DNA of 64,000 nt from Solimicrobium sp040544425 (GTDB taxonomy: Bacteria > Pseudomonadota > Gammaproteobacteria > Burkholderiales > Burkholderiaceae_D). The notes under the pieces were generated by a model, which made no database searches, was not told the origin of the DNA, and worked only from the letters and a program-made list of their open reading frames with translations. Shown here piece after piece: positions 46,762 through 55,935 of the stretch (its first letter is position 1; each line of letters starts with the position of its first letter). Where the stretch lies: the NCBI GenBank assembly GCA_040544425.1, contig JBEONO010000018.1:16319-80318 (forward strand), written 5' to 3'. The position numbers and the translations under genes are program-made.

Positions 46762-46985
46762 GAGCCTGTAAATAAATTCGTGTAAATGTCCAGGTCCTGT
46801 TAACCACTCATTGCGGATACTGACCGATGGACCTCTTAATGAATGGAGAAAAACTGAAGGGGCTGGCAAGCGAACTTGCTAAAGACATCAAGATAGAAGC
46901 CTACCTGAATGTCCTTTCCAAGGAACTGCTCAAACTCACCGCAGCGCGGAAGGCTCGAAGGAAATCCCGGCATTTGAGCGCTTGA
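46762..46985 (+). mobile_element. IS256-family transposase relic
   Basis: At 46762-46792 GAGCCTGTAAATAAATTCG and onwards resembles an IS256-family terminal inverted repeat. It is followed at 46839-46985 by a 48-codon frame beginning MNGEKLKGLASELAKDIK...LNVLSKELLKLT, clearly like the N-terminus of IS256-type transposases (usual form: DEKxLKxLAxELAK...DLNxxxxxLLKLTVE). The frame then degenerates into basic residues and stops. No catalytic DDE part or second end was seen. The remaining 100 bases up to 47086 show nothing I can assign. Confidence 0.75.
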
Positions 46986-47086
46986 TGCCGGGTTTTCTTC
47001 ACAACCTGCCGCGCGGTAATTTTATCGACGAGCGCCGACGGCATGTCGGTCAATTTCCAAATCGTGACAAATTATGCTGACAATTT

Positions 47087-48127
47087 TTACCGGTCAGCTC
47101 TGACCTGCGATCCCCTCACCGCGTCCATCATCTCTTGCAGAGCTGATTCGACCGAGTCCGGTTTGTCTTCCGCAATAACGTGGCCAGACCCGGCAATAAT
47201 TCGGCTAATGCCATGCGTTGAGTCCTTTGCTTCATCATCGTGTGCCGCGATCCACGCATCATAATCCTGGTCGATCCGGGATGGGAAAAAGCTGCGCAAC
47301 AAGCGAAAATGGCTACGGTCCTGAGACAGGATTACCAGTGGCATGTCCCCCAATGAATGCCTGGCAGCCGCGACTTCATCAGCATCAGCTTCCCGCCCAC
47401 TTTTCGCTTCAGCCAATATTGTTTCGAATAATGACGACTGCGACAGTACCTTGATCATTGCCGTGGTATCGGAGCCGGTCCATGCAGGATCTGGCAAAGG
47501 AACACAAGGCTGGGCGTCTTCGGGCCGCTTCTGCCCGGGAACCAGAGTGCCTGCGCGGGACTGCGCCAGACAATGTTCATTAAAAGCGAGGTCCATGAAT
47601 TTTGCATATTGTTCCGACGTCCCAAATGTACGCAAATCCGTTGTCGGATCCAGCAAGAGTAATCCAGCGACCTTGTCTGGATTGCGATAGGCGAACAACC
47701 TTGCATTCAACCCGCCAAGTGAACTCCCCACCAACAGGTAAGGTGGCGGTAATTTGGCGGCAAGCAATGCCCGCTCCAGGTCCGTCACCTCTGCAATCGC
47801 ATCGCGTGGCAACGGACCCGGATCGCTGAAACCATATCCTGCCCGATCGGAAATACAGACACGTGATATGTGCGCCAGTCGCGAATGCATACTCCGCCAG
47901 TCATAACTCCATGATCCAAGCCCAACTTCCAAGATCACGACCGGCGCACCTTCTCCTTTGCAGACAAAATTAAAATTTCTACCATCCGGCAACTTGACAA
48001 GTGTCTGAGGCGAAACATAGAGCGCGATGGACTCACCGGTTTCGGCGCGAGAAATGCCCACCATTGCGAAGACGACGACACAAACGGCAAGTCTCAAATA
48101 TTGAGGCAATATAATTTTCACTAACAT
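47087..48127 (-). CDS. Exported alpha/beta hydrolase
   Basis: A 346-residue alpha/beta-hydrolase-fold protein with an N-terminal signal peptide (about 1-28, ending SRA). Seen: oxyanion region LEVGLGSWSYDW, SDRAGYGFSDPGP, the nucleophile elbow GSSLGG (Ser136) and a C-terminal His in AGSGHVIAEDKP. Substrate unknown. First of a row of exported hydrolases on this strand. Confidence 0.88.
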   Translation of the reverse strand: MLVKIILPQYLRLAVCVVVFAMVGISRAETGESIALYVSPQTLVKLPDGRNFNFVCKGEGAPVVILEVGLGSWSYDWRSMHSRLAHISRVCISDRAGYGFSDPGPLPRDAIAEVTDLERALLAAKLPPPYLLVGSSLGGLNARLFAYRNPDKVAGLLLLDPTTDLRTFGTSEQYAKFMDLAFNEHCLAQSRAGTLVPGQKRPEDAQPCVPLPDPAWTGSDTTAMIKVLSQSSLFETILAEAKSGREADADEVAAARHSLGDMPLVILSQDRSHFRLLRSFFPSRIDQDYDAWIAAHDDEAKDSTHGISRIIAGSGHVIAEDKPDSVESALQEMMDAVRGSQVRADR

Positions 48128-48158
48128 GACAATCCAAGTTTAAATTTTGGTTGCCGCG

Positions 48159-48884
48159 CTATTCAAGCATGGCATGCTGCGACTGCAGAAAGGTATTTGA
48201 TACATCGTACGCCTGCCCCCTGGTTTGGTAATCGTTCACAATCTTCTCGCCTGCTGCATTTGCGGCAGCTTGCAGAACCGTGCAATCCTGCATTTTCGGA
48301 AGATCTGAAATTTTCTTTTCTATTTCCAGAGCTGCACTTTTACCAAATTCATAGTGAGTCAGTTGATGCAATCGCAGGGCATCGAAAAATATATTGAATT
48401 GTTCCTGCTGAGCGGAGGTCGCATTGACCAGTTTGGGCAATATGATACTGGAACGCAAAGTCGTGTAGACGCTGCTGATCCAACACTCATTTCCATGCTT
48501 GGCCTGCGACCATTTGAAATGCCAATCGACCGACCAATATGTCACACCATAGGCAACGCCGCCGTTTGGATGAATAATTGAAGCGGCTTGCAATACTGTC
48601 TCCAGGGATTGCTCCGGGTTGGCCGTGGCGGTGTACCAGGAATACTCCGGCGGATCAAATTCCGTGCTCCAGTTCTTTACTGCGAAGAACAAACAGGCCG
48701 TACCCAATATGGCATAGAAAACCAGGTGGTTCCGAAATGAAGCCGGATTCTCATCACGATAGATCGGGGTGGCAAAGCGACGCGAGACTCTGCCCTGCAC
48801 TAAGCTGACCACGACTATGATAAAAAAAACGGCGCTAAACAGCAGCAACGGATGAAACCTGAACACATTGAGTGGATTGGACAC
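48159..48884 (-). CDS. DUF922-like membrane protein, altered zinc motif
   Basis: A 241-residue protein starting with GTG. Two membrane helices (about 10-30 and 53-70) precede a domain whose layout fits DUF922, the predicted secreted Zn-protease family: YWSVDWHFKW (116-125), a CWISSVYTTLRSSIILPKL strand, then the helix FFDALRLHQLTHYEFGKSAA. Where active members have HExxH, this one reads HQLTH (173-177), so the catalytic Glu is Gln. The zinc ligands remain but proteolysis is doubtful. The family call is by pattern only. Confidence 0.65.
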   Translation of the reverse strand: MSNPLNVFRFHPLLLFSAVFFIIVVVSLVQGRVSRRFATPIYRDENPASFRNHLVFYAILGTACLFFAVKNWSTEFDPPEYSWYTATANPEQSLETVLQAASIIHPNGGVAYGVTYWSVDWHFKWSQAKHGNECWISSVYTTLRSSIILPKLVNATSAQQEQFNIFFDALRLHQLTHYEFGKSAALEIEKKISDLPKMQDCTVLQAAANAAGEKIVNDYQTRGQAYDVSNTFLQSQHAMLE

Positions 48885-48998
48885 AGCAGCTCACAGTTCT
48901 CTAGTTTTATTGTTCAGTATGGTCATTCAATATCGAGTTCAATGTACCCGCAGGGGATGATTGTCTCCATTGATCCCGCTGCACTGGAATTTAATACG

Positions 48999-50975
48999 CT
49001 ATTTTTCGCCTATGTTCCGGTCCAGGAATTTCTCAGCTCTGGTCCAAAAGTCCACGCGATTTTTCAGTAACGCAAAGCCATGACCCTCGCCTTCATAAAC
49101 CACCCATTCCACATCGGGATTACCCTTTTTTACCGCTTCATAAAACTTCTCTCCATGAACCAGCGGAACACGAGTATCAGCACTGCCATAAGCCAGCAAC
49201 AACGGCTGTTTGATGCGATCAGCCTGTTCAATCGGTGAAGTTGCCTTCAGCTGGGCTGCATCTTTTTCCGGATCACCGATGAAAACCGGCATGCTGTATT
49301 TTTTCTGCGCGGTACTGGCGTCACCCCAAGTGGCGGTATACATGAGATTGATATCCGTGACGCCGACCCAGTCAATCCCGCAGCGATACAGCTCCGGGTC
49401 ATTGATCAATCCCATCAAGGTCGAGTAGCCGCCATAGCTGGCACCGGCAATACAGATTCGCCTGGGATCGGCAATGCCTTGCGCGATGGCCCATCTGGCC
49501 CCATCAGCTATATCGTTTTGCATGGCAAGCCCCCATTGTTTGATACCGGCATTAAACAATTTGGCGCCATAGCCAGGAGTGCCACGAAATTCCGGCTGTA
49601 AAACAGCGTAACCGCGTGACGCCAAGAATTGCACATCGGCCTGCCAAACCCACGAATTGGTTCGAATATACGGCCCACCGTGGACCAGCACGACCATCGG
49701 CAAATTTTTTTGCGTCGACACGTTCGGCAAGGTGAGATAGGCCGGAATGGTCAAACCATCTCTTGCTTGATATTGCAGCAGTTTCATATGCGCCATCTGG
49801 TCCGCGTGGACGTCTGGACGGGACTTTCCCAAATTGATCATTTTCTGTGTTGCCGAGTTGTAGAGGTAGTAGGCCTGGGGCTGCACATCGGAGGAGGCCT
49901 CGATGACCACAAAGGGAGTAACAGGTCGTGAACCTGACAAAATTCGATTGACGGTGTTCGGCAGTATGGCGTCCACTTTTTCCTGAATTGCTGCCATACC
50001 CTTGTCAAGCCATACGGTCGCTTCGGCGTCCATCAGAAAACGTACGCCGATTAATTTTTCATCGCGAATAATTACACCGCCTCTGACATCGTAGTCAGTC
50101 GCTTTGATAATTGGTTCAGGCAGGAGTTTGTTATGTTCCAGATCGAATCGATATACAGCCTCCTTATCGGTTTGATTGCGAGCCCTGACGTAGAGCATAT
50201 TGCTCGATCCCAAGCCAATCGGATAGAAACCCGTTTTATCCAGATTCGCATATTCGACGAGGGTGCGCCATTGTGAGGTCAGCGGGTCGTTGTATTGCAC
50301 ATAGACCCTGCCTTCTTTATTAACGACTGCAACCCTGGGGGTATTTGACTGATCAATGACCCAATCCGTGGAATACGCCGGTGTGTCGACCTCAGTGACA
50401 GCGCTGTTAAGTGTATTCAATCTCTGTAACTGCCATTGTTCATCACCGGTGCTGCCGCGGCTTTGCCAATGTTTTACCCAAACATCATCCGATTCCTGGT
50501 TTGTCGTTGTCCCAATCAGAAAAGAATTCCATGGCAAATATACCGGGTCACCACCACGGGTAACAATCTGGTGAAATCTTTCTACCAACTGTCGAAATTT
50601 GCTGCCGTCACGATTCACGGCAAACAGGCCCGGCGCTCCGTATACATTGGCCTGTGCAGCATGCAGGTCGGTCAAAGAAAACACCAGCCTCTGATCGTTT
50701 ACCCAGCTAAAGTATCCAATGTCGGCATCTCTGAAGGCGGCGACCGGAACGGATTTCATGGTATTGAGGTCCAGCACGGCAAGCAGCGCACGAGACTCAT
50801 TGTTGGATATCCTGAGTGCGACGAACTGCCCGTCGGGCGACATCGCCGCACCACTGAAGCTGGCGTTCTTGAAGAAGGATTCAACAGGCAGTAAAGGGCC
50901 CGGATTATCCCGCGCGACTGCAGCGTGGGATGAAACCAATAAACAATAAAATACAGTCAGCAATAGATGGCGCAT
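48999..50975 (-). CDS. Prolyl oligopeptidase family (S9) peptidase
   Basis: A 658-residue S9 peptidase. A signal peptide (about 1-21) leads to a seven-bladed propeller-like N-terminal part (about 30-390) and an alpha/beta-hydrolase catalytic domain with Ser in IAGASYGGYSTLMG, Asp in YGSADTRVPLVHG and His in YEGEGHGF. Such S9C/acylaminoacyl-type enzymes cut short peptides in the periplasm. Complete, no anomalies seen. Confidence 0.94.
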   Translation of the reverse strand: MRHLLLTVFYCLLVSSHAAVARDNPGPLLPVESFFKNASFSGAAMSPDGQFVALRISNNESRALLAVLDLNTMKSVPVAAFRDADIGYFSWVNDQRLVFSLTDLHAAQANVYGAPGLFAVNRDGSKFRQLVERFHQIVTRGGDPVYLPWNSFLIGTTTNQESDDVWVKHWQSRGSTGDEQWQLQRLNTLNSAVTEVDTPAYSTDWVIDQSNTPRVAVVNKEGRVYVQYNDPLTSQWRTLVEYANLDKTGFYPIGLGSSNMLYVRARNQTDKEAVYRFDLEHNKLLPEPIIKATDYDVRGGVIIRDEKLIGVRFLMDAEATVWLDKGMAAIQEKVDAILPNTVNRILSGSRPVTPFVVIEASSDVQPQAYYLYNSATQKMINLGKSRPDVHADQMAHMKLLQYQARDGLTIPAYLTLPNVSTQKNLPMVVLVHGGPYIRTNSWVWQADVQFLASRGYAVLQPEFRGTPGYGAKLFNAGIKQWGLAMQNDIADGARWAIAQGIADPRRICIAGASYGGYSTLMGLINDPELYRCGIDWVGVTDINLMYTATWGDASTAQKKYSMPVFIGDPEKDAAQLKATSPIEQADRIKQPLLLAYGSADTRVPLVHGEKFYEAVKKGNPDVEWVVYEGEGHGFALLKNRVDFWTRAEKFLDRNIGEK

Positions 50976-51114
50976 GGTTGGGACCTGGGTTGAGTCAAAC
51001 TGAATTCAATGGATAGTCCCAACTGACAGCTGCAATGTCAACGGCACGTGGTTAGCCAGCTTATAGAACTATCCCGTGCTTGCCTATACCCCATTTAAAG
51101 CATTTTGAACAAAT

Positions 51115-52242
51115 TCAGGGGTGCGGGGCGGTCTGCTTCAGAAATGCTGTCACATGCGAATTGAGGAAGGTCCCATCTTCCGGACTCGCCGCGGCACCAG
51201 CCGGGTGTCCCCACAATGAGGGGATCGGCGCCAGGGTCACCTTTGAAATGAAGGCTGCCTCATACTTCGCGTCCCCGAGCGGGAAGTAGAGATCGGTTTC
51301 CGATGGCATGTACAGCACCGGCACCTTGATCGATTTGAGCGCGGCTTCGACTTTGCCATTGAATGGTGGCGTGCCGCCGACGTCATGGGTTTGCCAGGTG
51401 CGCATCTGCAGGATCAGGTCATTCGCGTCGGCGCCCGGGATAAAATCGGTCCGGAAGTTCTGGATCACTTTGGCGAGCGTGATGTCTGCGGGCGCGTCGA
51501 TGCGCCACATTTCACGACGCCACCACTCCTGCGAAAACAGCCAGCCGGTCCAGACGACCGCAAATGCTTCCAGGCCTTTTTCCGGTTGCGTGATGTAGTC
51601 GCCATCCTTGAAATTGCTGTCAGCCGTGATCGCGGCGATCTGGCCTTCGAGCCGGACCACGCCGTGACCGTAGGTCTTGGCAGTGCCGGAGGTGGCGACA
51701 ATGCCATCCATGAAGTCCGGATGGCTGACTGCCCACTGGAATGCCTGCTGCGCACCCATCGAGAAGCCGATCACGCTGCGCAGGTGATGTATTTTCAGCT
51801 CCTGCGACAGAAGCTGGTAATCCGCGTTGACATTGTCACGCACGGTCATGAGCGGAAAGCGCGGTCCGTGCAAGGGTTCCGGCGTGTTGCTGGGCGAGGA
51901 CGAGCGGCCATTGCCGAACAGTTCTGTGGTGATCAGGAACAGTTTGGTCGGATCCAGGGCCTTGCCAGGACCGATCAGAAATTCGTAACCGGTTAGCGTC
52001 GCCATGTAATGCGAGGGCAGCAGCACCGCATTGTCGCCCGCTGCGTTCAGTGTGCCGTAGGTGCCGTAGACGATCTTCGCTTCGGGCAGCGTGACACCCT
52101 GTTCAGTCTTGAAATTGTGGATGATGAATTCATGCTGGACCGGCGCGATGGCTTCAGCGCCCGCCGCAGTCAGATGGATGCCGATTGCGGCGGCGACGAG
52201 AACAGCCTGGTACAAAATGCGGAGGGTGGGTGCAGTGGACAC
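51115..52242 (-). CDS. Exported MetX-like alpha/beta hydrolase
   Basis: A 375-residue protein starting with GTG behind GGAG, with a signal peptide (about 1-30). The fold is that of homoserine O-acetyltransferase-like hydrolases: the nucleophile elbow GFSMGAQQAFQWAVSHPDF, an Asp in PSETDLYFPLGDA and a His in LWGHPAGAA. True MetX is cytosolic, so export argues for another ester or amide substrate rather than methionine synthesis. Confidence 0.88.
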   Translation of the reverse strand: MSTAPTLRILYQAVLVAAAIGIHLTAAGAEAIAPVQHEFIIHNFKTEQGVTLPEAKIVYGTYGTLNAAGDNAVLLPSHYMATLTGYEFLIGPGKALDPTKLFLITTELFGNGRSSSPSNTPEPLHGPRFPLMTVRDNVNADYQLLSQELKIHHLRSVIGFSMGAQQAFQWAVSHPDFMDGIVATSGTAKTYGHGVVRLEGQIAAITADSNFKDGDYITQPEKGLEAFAVVWTGWLFSQEWWRREMWRIDAPADITLAKVIQNFRTDFIPGADANDLILQMRTWQTHDVGGTPPFNGKVEAALKSIKVPVLYMPSETDLYFPLGDAKYEAAFISKVTLAPIPSLWGHPAGAAASPEDGTFLNSHVTAFLKQTAPHP

Positions 52243-52327
52243 GGAAATACTCCTGGTTCTGGTTGGATTGGATTAAATCGGGTTGGATCGAGTGCGCTCG
52301 CTACTATTTCATCAAACAGGCATTTTG

Positions 52328-53881
52328 CTAAAACTCAAAACTGGTCTGCGCGACGGTCTGCGCAGCTTTCCGGCTTACTGTCCTGCTGCGCGGCCCGGCG
52401 CGCGAACCGTGGCGTTCGACGATATCGTTTTTTGCAGCACGCACGTCGGGCTCGGCGCGGCGTGCATGCAATCGACTTTTGGCGACCCGGGTAGCCTGGT
52501 CGAGATCCACTGGCGGCATGGGCCAGATACTCTCCCCCTCACCCAGCCCTCTGCGCTCTCCCACCATAACGCCACAGTGCCGCTGCACCTCGGCTGGCAT
52601 TTTCCACGGCTCGAACAGCCAGCTGTCGGGCACCTTGCGCAGGATCGGCAACCACTGCCGTACAAAGCGTCCATCCGGATCATGATCACGCGCCTGTTTG
52701 ATCGGATTGTAAACGCGGGTGGTGTTGATGCCGGTCGTGCCGGACTGCATCTGCATCTGGCTCCAGTGGATACCCGGTTCGTAGTCGACGAACTGGGTCG
52801 CCAGCCAGTCGCCTACCGGTTTCCAGTGCAGCCAAAGCGGATAGGCCGCTACCGAGACCAGCATGGCGCGCATCCGAAAATTCAGCCAGCCGGTCTCGCG
52901 CAACATGACAACGCACGCGTCTACCAGCGGCCAGCCGGTGCGGTTCTGGGTCAATGCCAGAAAATGTTCCTGATTCCACTCGCCCTCGCGCAGGCCATCA
53001 TAACCCCGATGCATATTGCACCATTCAATTTCCGGCTCGGACTCGAGTTTCTGAATAAAGTGACAGTGCCAATGCAACCGACTCAGAAAACCCACAAGAC
53101 CCTTGGCAGCGCGCGACTCAGACGGCAGTTGCTCCAATTTTTGTGCCGTAGCCTGCACCACTTCACGCATGCCGAGACAGCCCCAGCTCAGATAGGGCGA
53201 CAGTCGGGAACAGGCAGTCGGCGCGCTCAGCGGCGAGGATATGCCGCCCCGATAACTGCTACTACGCTGATCGAGGAACGATTGCAGCACGGCCAGTCCG
53301 GCGCTGCGACCACCCGTCTGCATCTGGGGCGGCTGATCTTCAGCGCGCTGCCAGCTTTCCCAGGCGGGCCAGGATTCGGCCGCCCAGGGCAAATCAACCG
53401 TTTTCAGTGAGACCAGGGTTTCTTGTTGGCTGTCCATCAATGCCGCCCACTGCCGGTTCCATTGATTCCGTCCCGACAGAGCCCGGATGACGCCGTGCTG
53501 ACGACATTCATGCCAGGCAATCTGATGTGCACGACACCAGCCTGCCACTGCCAGATCGCGGGCATAGGTCAGCGCATTGCCGGTCTCCTGATGCGAGTAG
53601 ATTTCTGCCAGTGGCAGCGCGTGGTGCAGCCGCTCCAGCACCTCAACCACTTCGCCGGTCACCACATGCAGGCGTGCGCCCAGCGATTGCAATTGCCGGT
53701 ACAGATCGCGCAGACACTGGCGCAAAAAAATAAACTGACGCTGGGAACTGTCGGGACTTTGCCATACCGAGGGCTCGATAATATACAGGCACAACACCGG
53801 CCCCAGCTGCGCAGCCCTTGCCAGCGCGGCGTGGTCCTGGGTGCGCAGGTCGCGCTTGAACCAGACCAGTCGGACACTCAC
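52328..53881 (-). CDS. Photolyase/cryptochrome family protein
   Basis: A 517-residue FAD protein of the DNA photolyase/cryptochrome family, starting with GTG. The N-terminal Rossmann part (VRLVWFKRDLRTQDHAAL) would bind an antenna; the FAD domain shows SRLSPYLSWGCLGMREV, FLSRLHWHCHFIQ, TGWPLVDACVVML and GTTGINTTRVYNPIKQ. The site that reads MHNR in classical CPD photolyases is LNFR here (GWLNFRMRAM), so the substrate (CPD, 6-4 or signalling) is open. The tail of about 70 residues is basic. Its GTG overlaps the stop of the DUF2256 gene. Confidence 0.92.
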   Translation of the reverse strand: MSVRLVWFKRDLRTQDHAALARAAQLGPVLCLYIIEPSVWQSPDSSQRQFIFLRQCLRDLYRQLQSLGARLHVVTGEVVEVLERLHHALPLAEIYSHQETGNALTYARDLAVAGWCRAHQIAWHECRQHGVIRALSGRNQWNRQWAALMDSQQETLVSLKTVDLPWAAESWPAWESWQRAEDQPPQMQTGGRSAGLAVLQSFLDQRSSSYRGGISSPLSAPTACSRLSPYLSWGCLGMREVVQATAQKLEQLPSESRAAKGLVGFLSRLHWHCHFIQKLESEPEIEWCNMHRGYDGLREGEWNQEHFLALTQNRTGWPLVDACVVMLRETGWLNFRMRAMLVSVAAYPLWLHWKPVGDWLATQFVDYEPGIHWSQMQMQSGTTGINTTRVYNPIKQARDHDPDGRFVRQWLPILRKVPDSWLFEPWKMPAEVQRHCGVMVGERRGLGEGESIWPMPPVDLDQATRVAKSRLHARRAEPDVRAAKNDIVERHGSRAGPRSRTVSRKAAQTVAQTSFEF

Positions 53882-54039
53882 GAAACCGACCGCGGGCTGT
53901 TTTTACGACAGGCATCCGAGCAGTATTTCACCTCGTCCCAGTTCTTGGCCCAAGAGCGGCGCCAGGTCATGGGGCGAGCGCAGACCACGCACACTTTGCT
54001 GGGCAGTGCCAGCTTGTTGCCTTTAAATTCTTTTTTCAC
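53878..54039 (-). CDS. DUF2256 small zinc-ribbon-like protein
   Basis: A 53-residue frame ending TGA inside the GTG start of the photolyase gene. The product is basic, with the paired cysteines CVVC (17-20) and CSDAC (40-44) around the conserved RPMTWRRSWAKNWDEVKYC stretch of DUF2256. The family is known for lying beside photolyase/cryptochrome genes; its role is unproven. The GTG at 54039 is the likely start, with only a weak ribosome site. Confidence 0.85.
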   Translation of the reverse strand: MKKEFKGNKLALPSKVCVVCARPMTWRRSWAKNWDEVKYCSDACRKNSPRSVS

Positions 54040-54189
54040 GGACTTGCCATCGCTGTATCGCCAATCAATCCGGGCACATGCCCACCATGCGGGGAATATA
54101 CCCTGAGACTGTCATGGCCGGATCCAGATTTGCTGGTCTTCAGATCAGTCGACCCGGTCGTTTCCGGGTCAACATCAAATTTCTTGATA

Positions 54190-54681
54190 TCAGTGCGCGG
54201 CCTTGGGTTTCGGTTCCCACAATTCGATCTTGTTCTGTTCGGGATCCAGGATCCAGGCGAAGCGCCCATTCGGATCATCGTCGCTGCGCTCCAGAATCGT
54301 CACACCTTTTTCATGCAAGCGGGCCAGGATTGCATCCATGTCGTCCACCGCATAGTTGATCATGAATGAGCTGGTTGACGGTGCGAAGTATTTCGTCGCG
54401 GCGGGAAAGGCGTTCCAGCCAAGCGCAGGCGGATGTTGCGGCGCGTCGTAGCGCAGTGCAGCACCACCCCAGACTTCAATCGGCAGGCCAAGTACATCGC
54501 GGTACCACGCCACGAGCGCTTTGGGGTCCTTGGCTTTGAAGAACACACCGCCAACGCCGGTGATGTGGCCGACAGCCTGCTGAGGTGCTGCGCCAGGTGG
54601 AACATCAGACGACCAGGATGGGCCCGACGCAATCAGCAACACAGCTGTGAACAAAGTGGGTATCGCAAATACTCTCATCAT
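54190..54681 (-). CDS. Exported VOC/glyoxalase-fold protein
   Basis: A 163-residue protein with a signal peptide (about 1-24) and one VOC domain: TGVGGVFFKAKDPKALVAWYRDVLGL as the first beta-alpha unit, INYAVDDMDAILARLHEKGV as the second, and a closing WILDPEQNKIELWEP strand with the usual metal-ligand Glu. The domain resembles glyoxalase/bleomycin-resistance proteins; export is unusual. AAGGAG stands before the ATG. Activity unknown. Confidence 0.9.
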   Translation of the reverse strand: MMRVFAIPTLFTAVLLIASGPSWSSDVPPGAAPQQAVGHITGVGGVFFKAKDPKALVAWYRDVLGLPIEVWGGAALRYDAPQHPPALGWNAFPAATKYFAPSTSSFMINYAVDDMDAILARLHEKGVTILERSDDDPNGRFAWILDPEQNKIELWEPKPKAAH

Positions 54682-54743
54682 CGACTCCTTTCAATTGTGA
54701 ACACTCTGGATTAATTTCGTGGCAGTCAATCAGTCGGCCGCGC

Positions 54744-55427
54744 TTAAAGGGAATTCAAATTCTCGGACTCTGATTTCAGTTGCTGCAAATACTGCAGCGA
54801 CTCTGCTTCGCGCTGCTTTGCCAGCAATTTTCCAGACGGCGACAGCACGCCTTTTGGTACATTGCCTGTGTACTCTTCGAGCATCGCCACGATTTCATGA
54901 CTGTCCGGCGAGCCGCCATTCGGATCAATCAATGCGAGAATTCGCGCTACGCCGATGGCACCGAGCCAATCGAGTGCATCGGCATCATGCAGATAAATGC
55001 TCTCCGGGCCTGCCGGGTCGCGATCATACATATGGGTTCTGATTGCATTGCGCACGGCATCAATTTTTTCAACTGGAAACCCGCTGCCGTTCAATACGGT
55101 ATCCACAATGGCAGCGGCCTGATCGGCATGATCAACGCCCTCTTTTTCCCATGGCTGAAAGGCAGCCATATCATGCAGGTACGCCGCGGCGAACAGCACG
55201 TCGTCATCGAGCGTTACCTTGTCACTTTGGGCCAGCCACTTCGCCAGCCTGTAATCCCGAACGCTGTGTGAAAATCCCCAGGCAGGATGCTTGAAATGTG
55301 CCCTGGAAAATTCGAGCACATTGACGTGCCAATCACTGTGAATTTTTTCGTCAGCCGCTGCAGCGCCGCACACCAATGACAGGCCGATCAACAACCCACA
55401 GATATTTTTAACTGATATCAACTTCAT
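54744..55427 (-). CDS. Exported HD-domain phosphohydrolase
   Basis: A 227-residue protein with a signal peptide (about 1-25, ending GAAAADE) followed by an HD domain: HPAWGFSHSVRDYRLAKWLA, the metal pair in AAYLHDMAAF, DHADQAA and HDADALDWLG. HD proteins of this size hydrolyse phosphomonoesters or nucleotides; a periplasmic location is unusual. It follows the VOC gene by about 60 bases in the opposite order of transcription start (upstream of it on the minus strand), so both may share a transcript. Confidence 0.88.
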   Translation of the reverse strand: MKLISVKNICGLLIGLSLVCGAAAADEKIHSDWHVNVLEFSRAHFKHPAWGFSHSVRDYRLAKWLAQSDKVTLDDDVLFAAAYLHDMAAFQPWEKEGVDHADQAAAIVDTVLNGSGFPVEKIDAVRNAIRTHMYDRDPAGPESIYLHDADALDWLGAIGVARILALIDPNGGSPDSHEIVAMLEEYTGNVPKGVLSPSGKLLAKQREAESLQYLQQLKSESENLNSL

Positions 55428-55461
55428 TTATCGCTCCGCTCAGTTTGTTCATCACACTCGG

Positions 55462-55935
55462 TTACTGCTTAAAAGTCGGTCCCACGCCAAATCCGGTTTC
55501 CTTGAGTCGAGTCGTCAACACCCAACCCTGCGCTTCCTTTCCGGTCTTCGGATTCATGTACAACACCTTCGTAAAATTACCATGGCGCAGATAGGCATCC
55601 AGCGTATCGCCCGGTATGACGAAGCGATCTTTAATCAGACATTGCTCATCCGGGGCACTGTAGAATTGCAGCCTTCCCTTTCCAATCACCACTCTGCCGG
55701 ACTGATCAGAAGGCAAATGTGCCGCGCTGGCGCTTGATTGTTGCGCCAGGCTCTGGCAGTCTGACTTTTCAGTTGCGAATGCAATATCTCCCTGAACGAC
55801 TAGCGATCCAATCAGCACTGCCCAAAAAAAACGGCGCAAGTCAAACCTGCTGCGCCGAAACAACGAAACTGCATGAATCACCCTCGCCCCCAATCTTGAT
55901 CTATCAAATTTCAACCGCTCACCACACTGATTCAT
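55462..55935 (-). CDS. Exported protein, SH3-like, function unknown
   Basis: A 157-residue protein. A basic N-terminus and a hydrophobic stretch (about 36-54, ending IAFA) act as a signal peptide; the ~35-residue leader before it is long, so a later start (for example the GTG at Val19) is possible. The mature part has two Cys and a beta-rich ending (GKGRLQFYSAPDEQC, FVIPGDTLDAYLRHGNFTKVLYM, QGWVLTTRLKETG) like a bacterial SH3 domain that senses or binds cell wall. Otherwise unrecognised. Confidence 0.75.
   Translation of the reverse strand: MNQCGERLKFDRSRLGARVIHAVSLFRRSRFDLRRFFWAVLIGSLVVQGDIAFATEKSDCQSLAQQSSASAAHLPSDQSGRVVIGKGRLQFYSAPDEQCLIKDRFVIPGDTLDAYLRHGNFTKVLYMNPKTGKEAQGWVLTTRLKETGFGVGPTFKQ

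Noticed and set aside
51385..51996. 203-codon open frame on the plus strand
   Set aside because: Antisense to the MetX-like hydrolase gene, which has the nucleophile elbow, signal peptide and ribosome site.
52283..53410. 375-codon open frame on the plus strand
   Set aside because: Antisense to the photolyase-family gene with its clear motifs; composition is that of a shadow frame.
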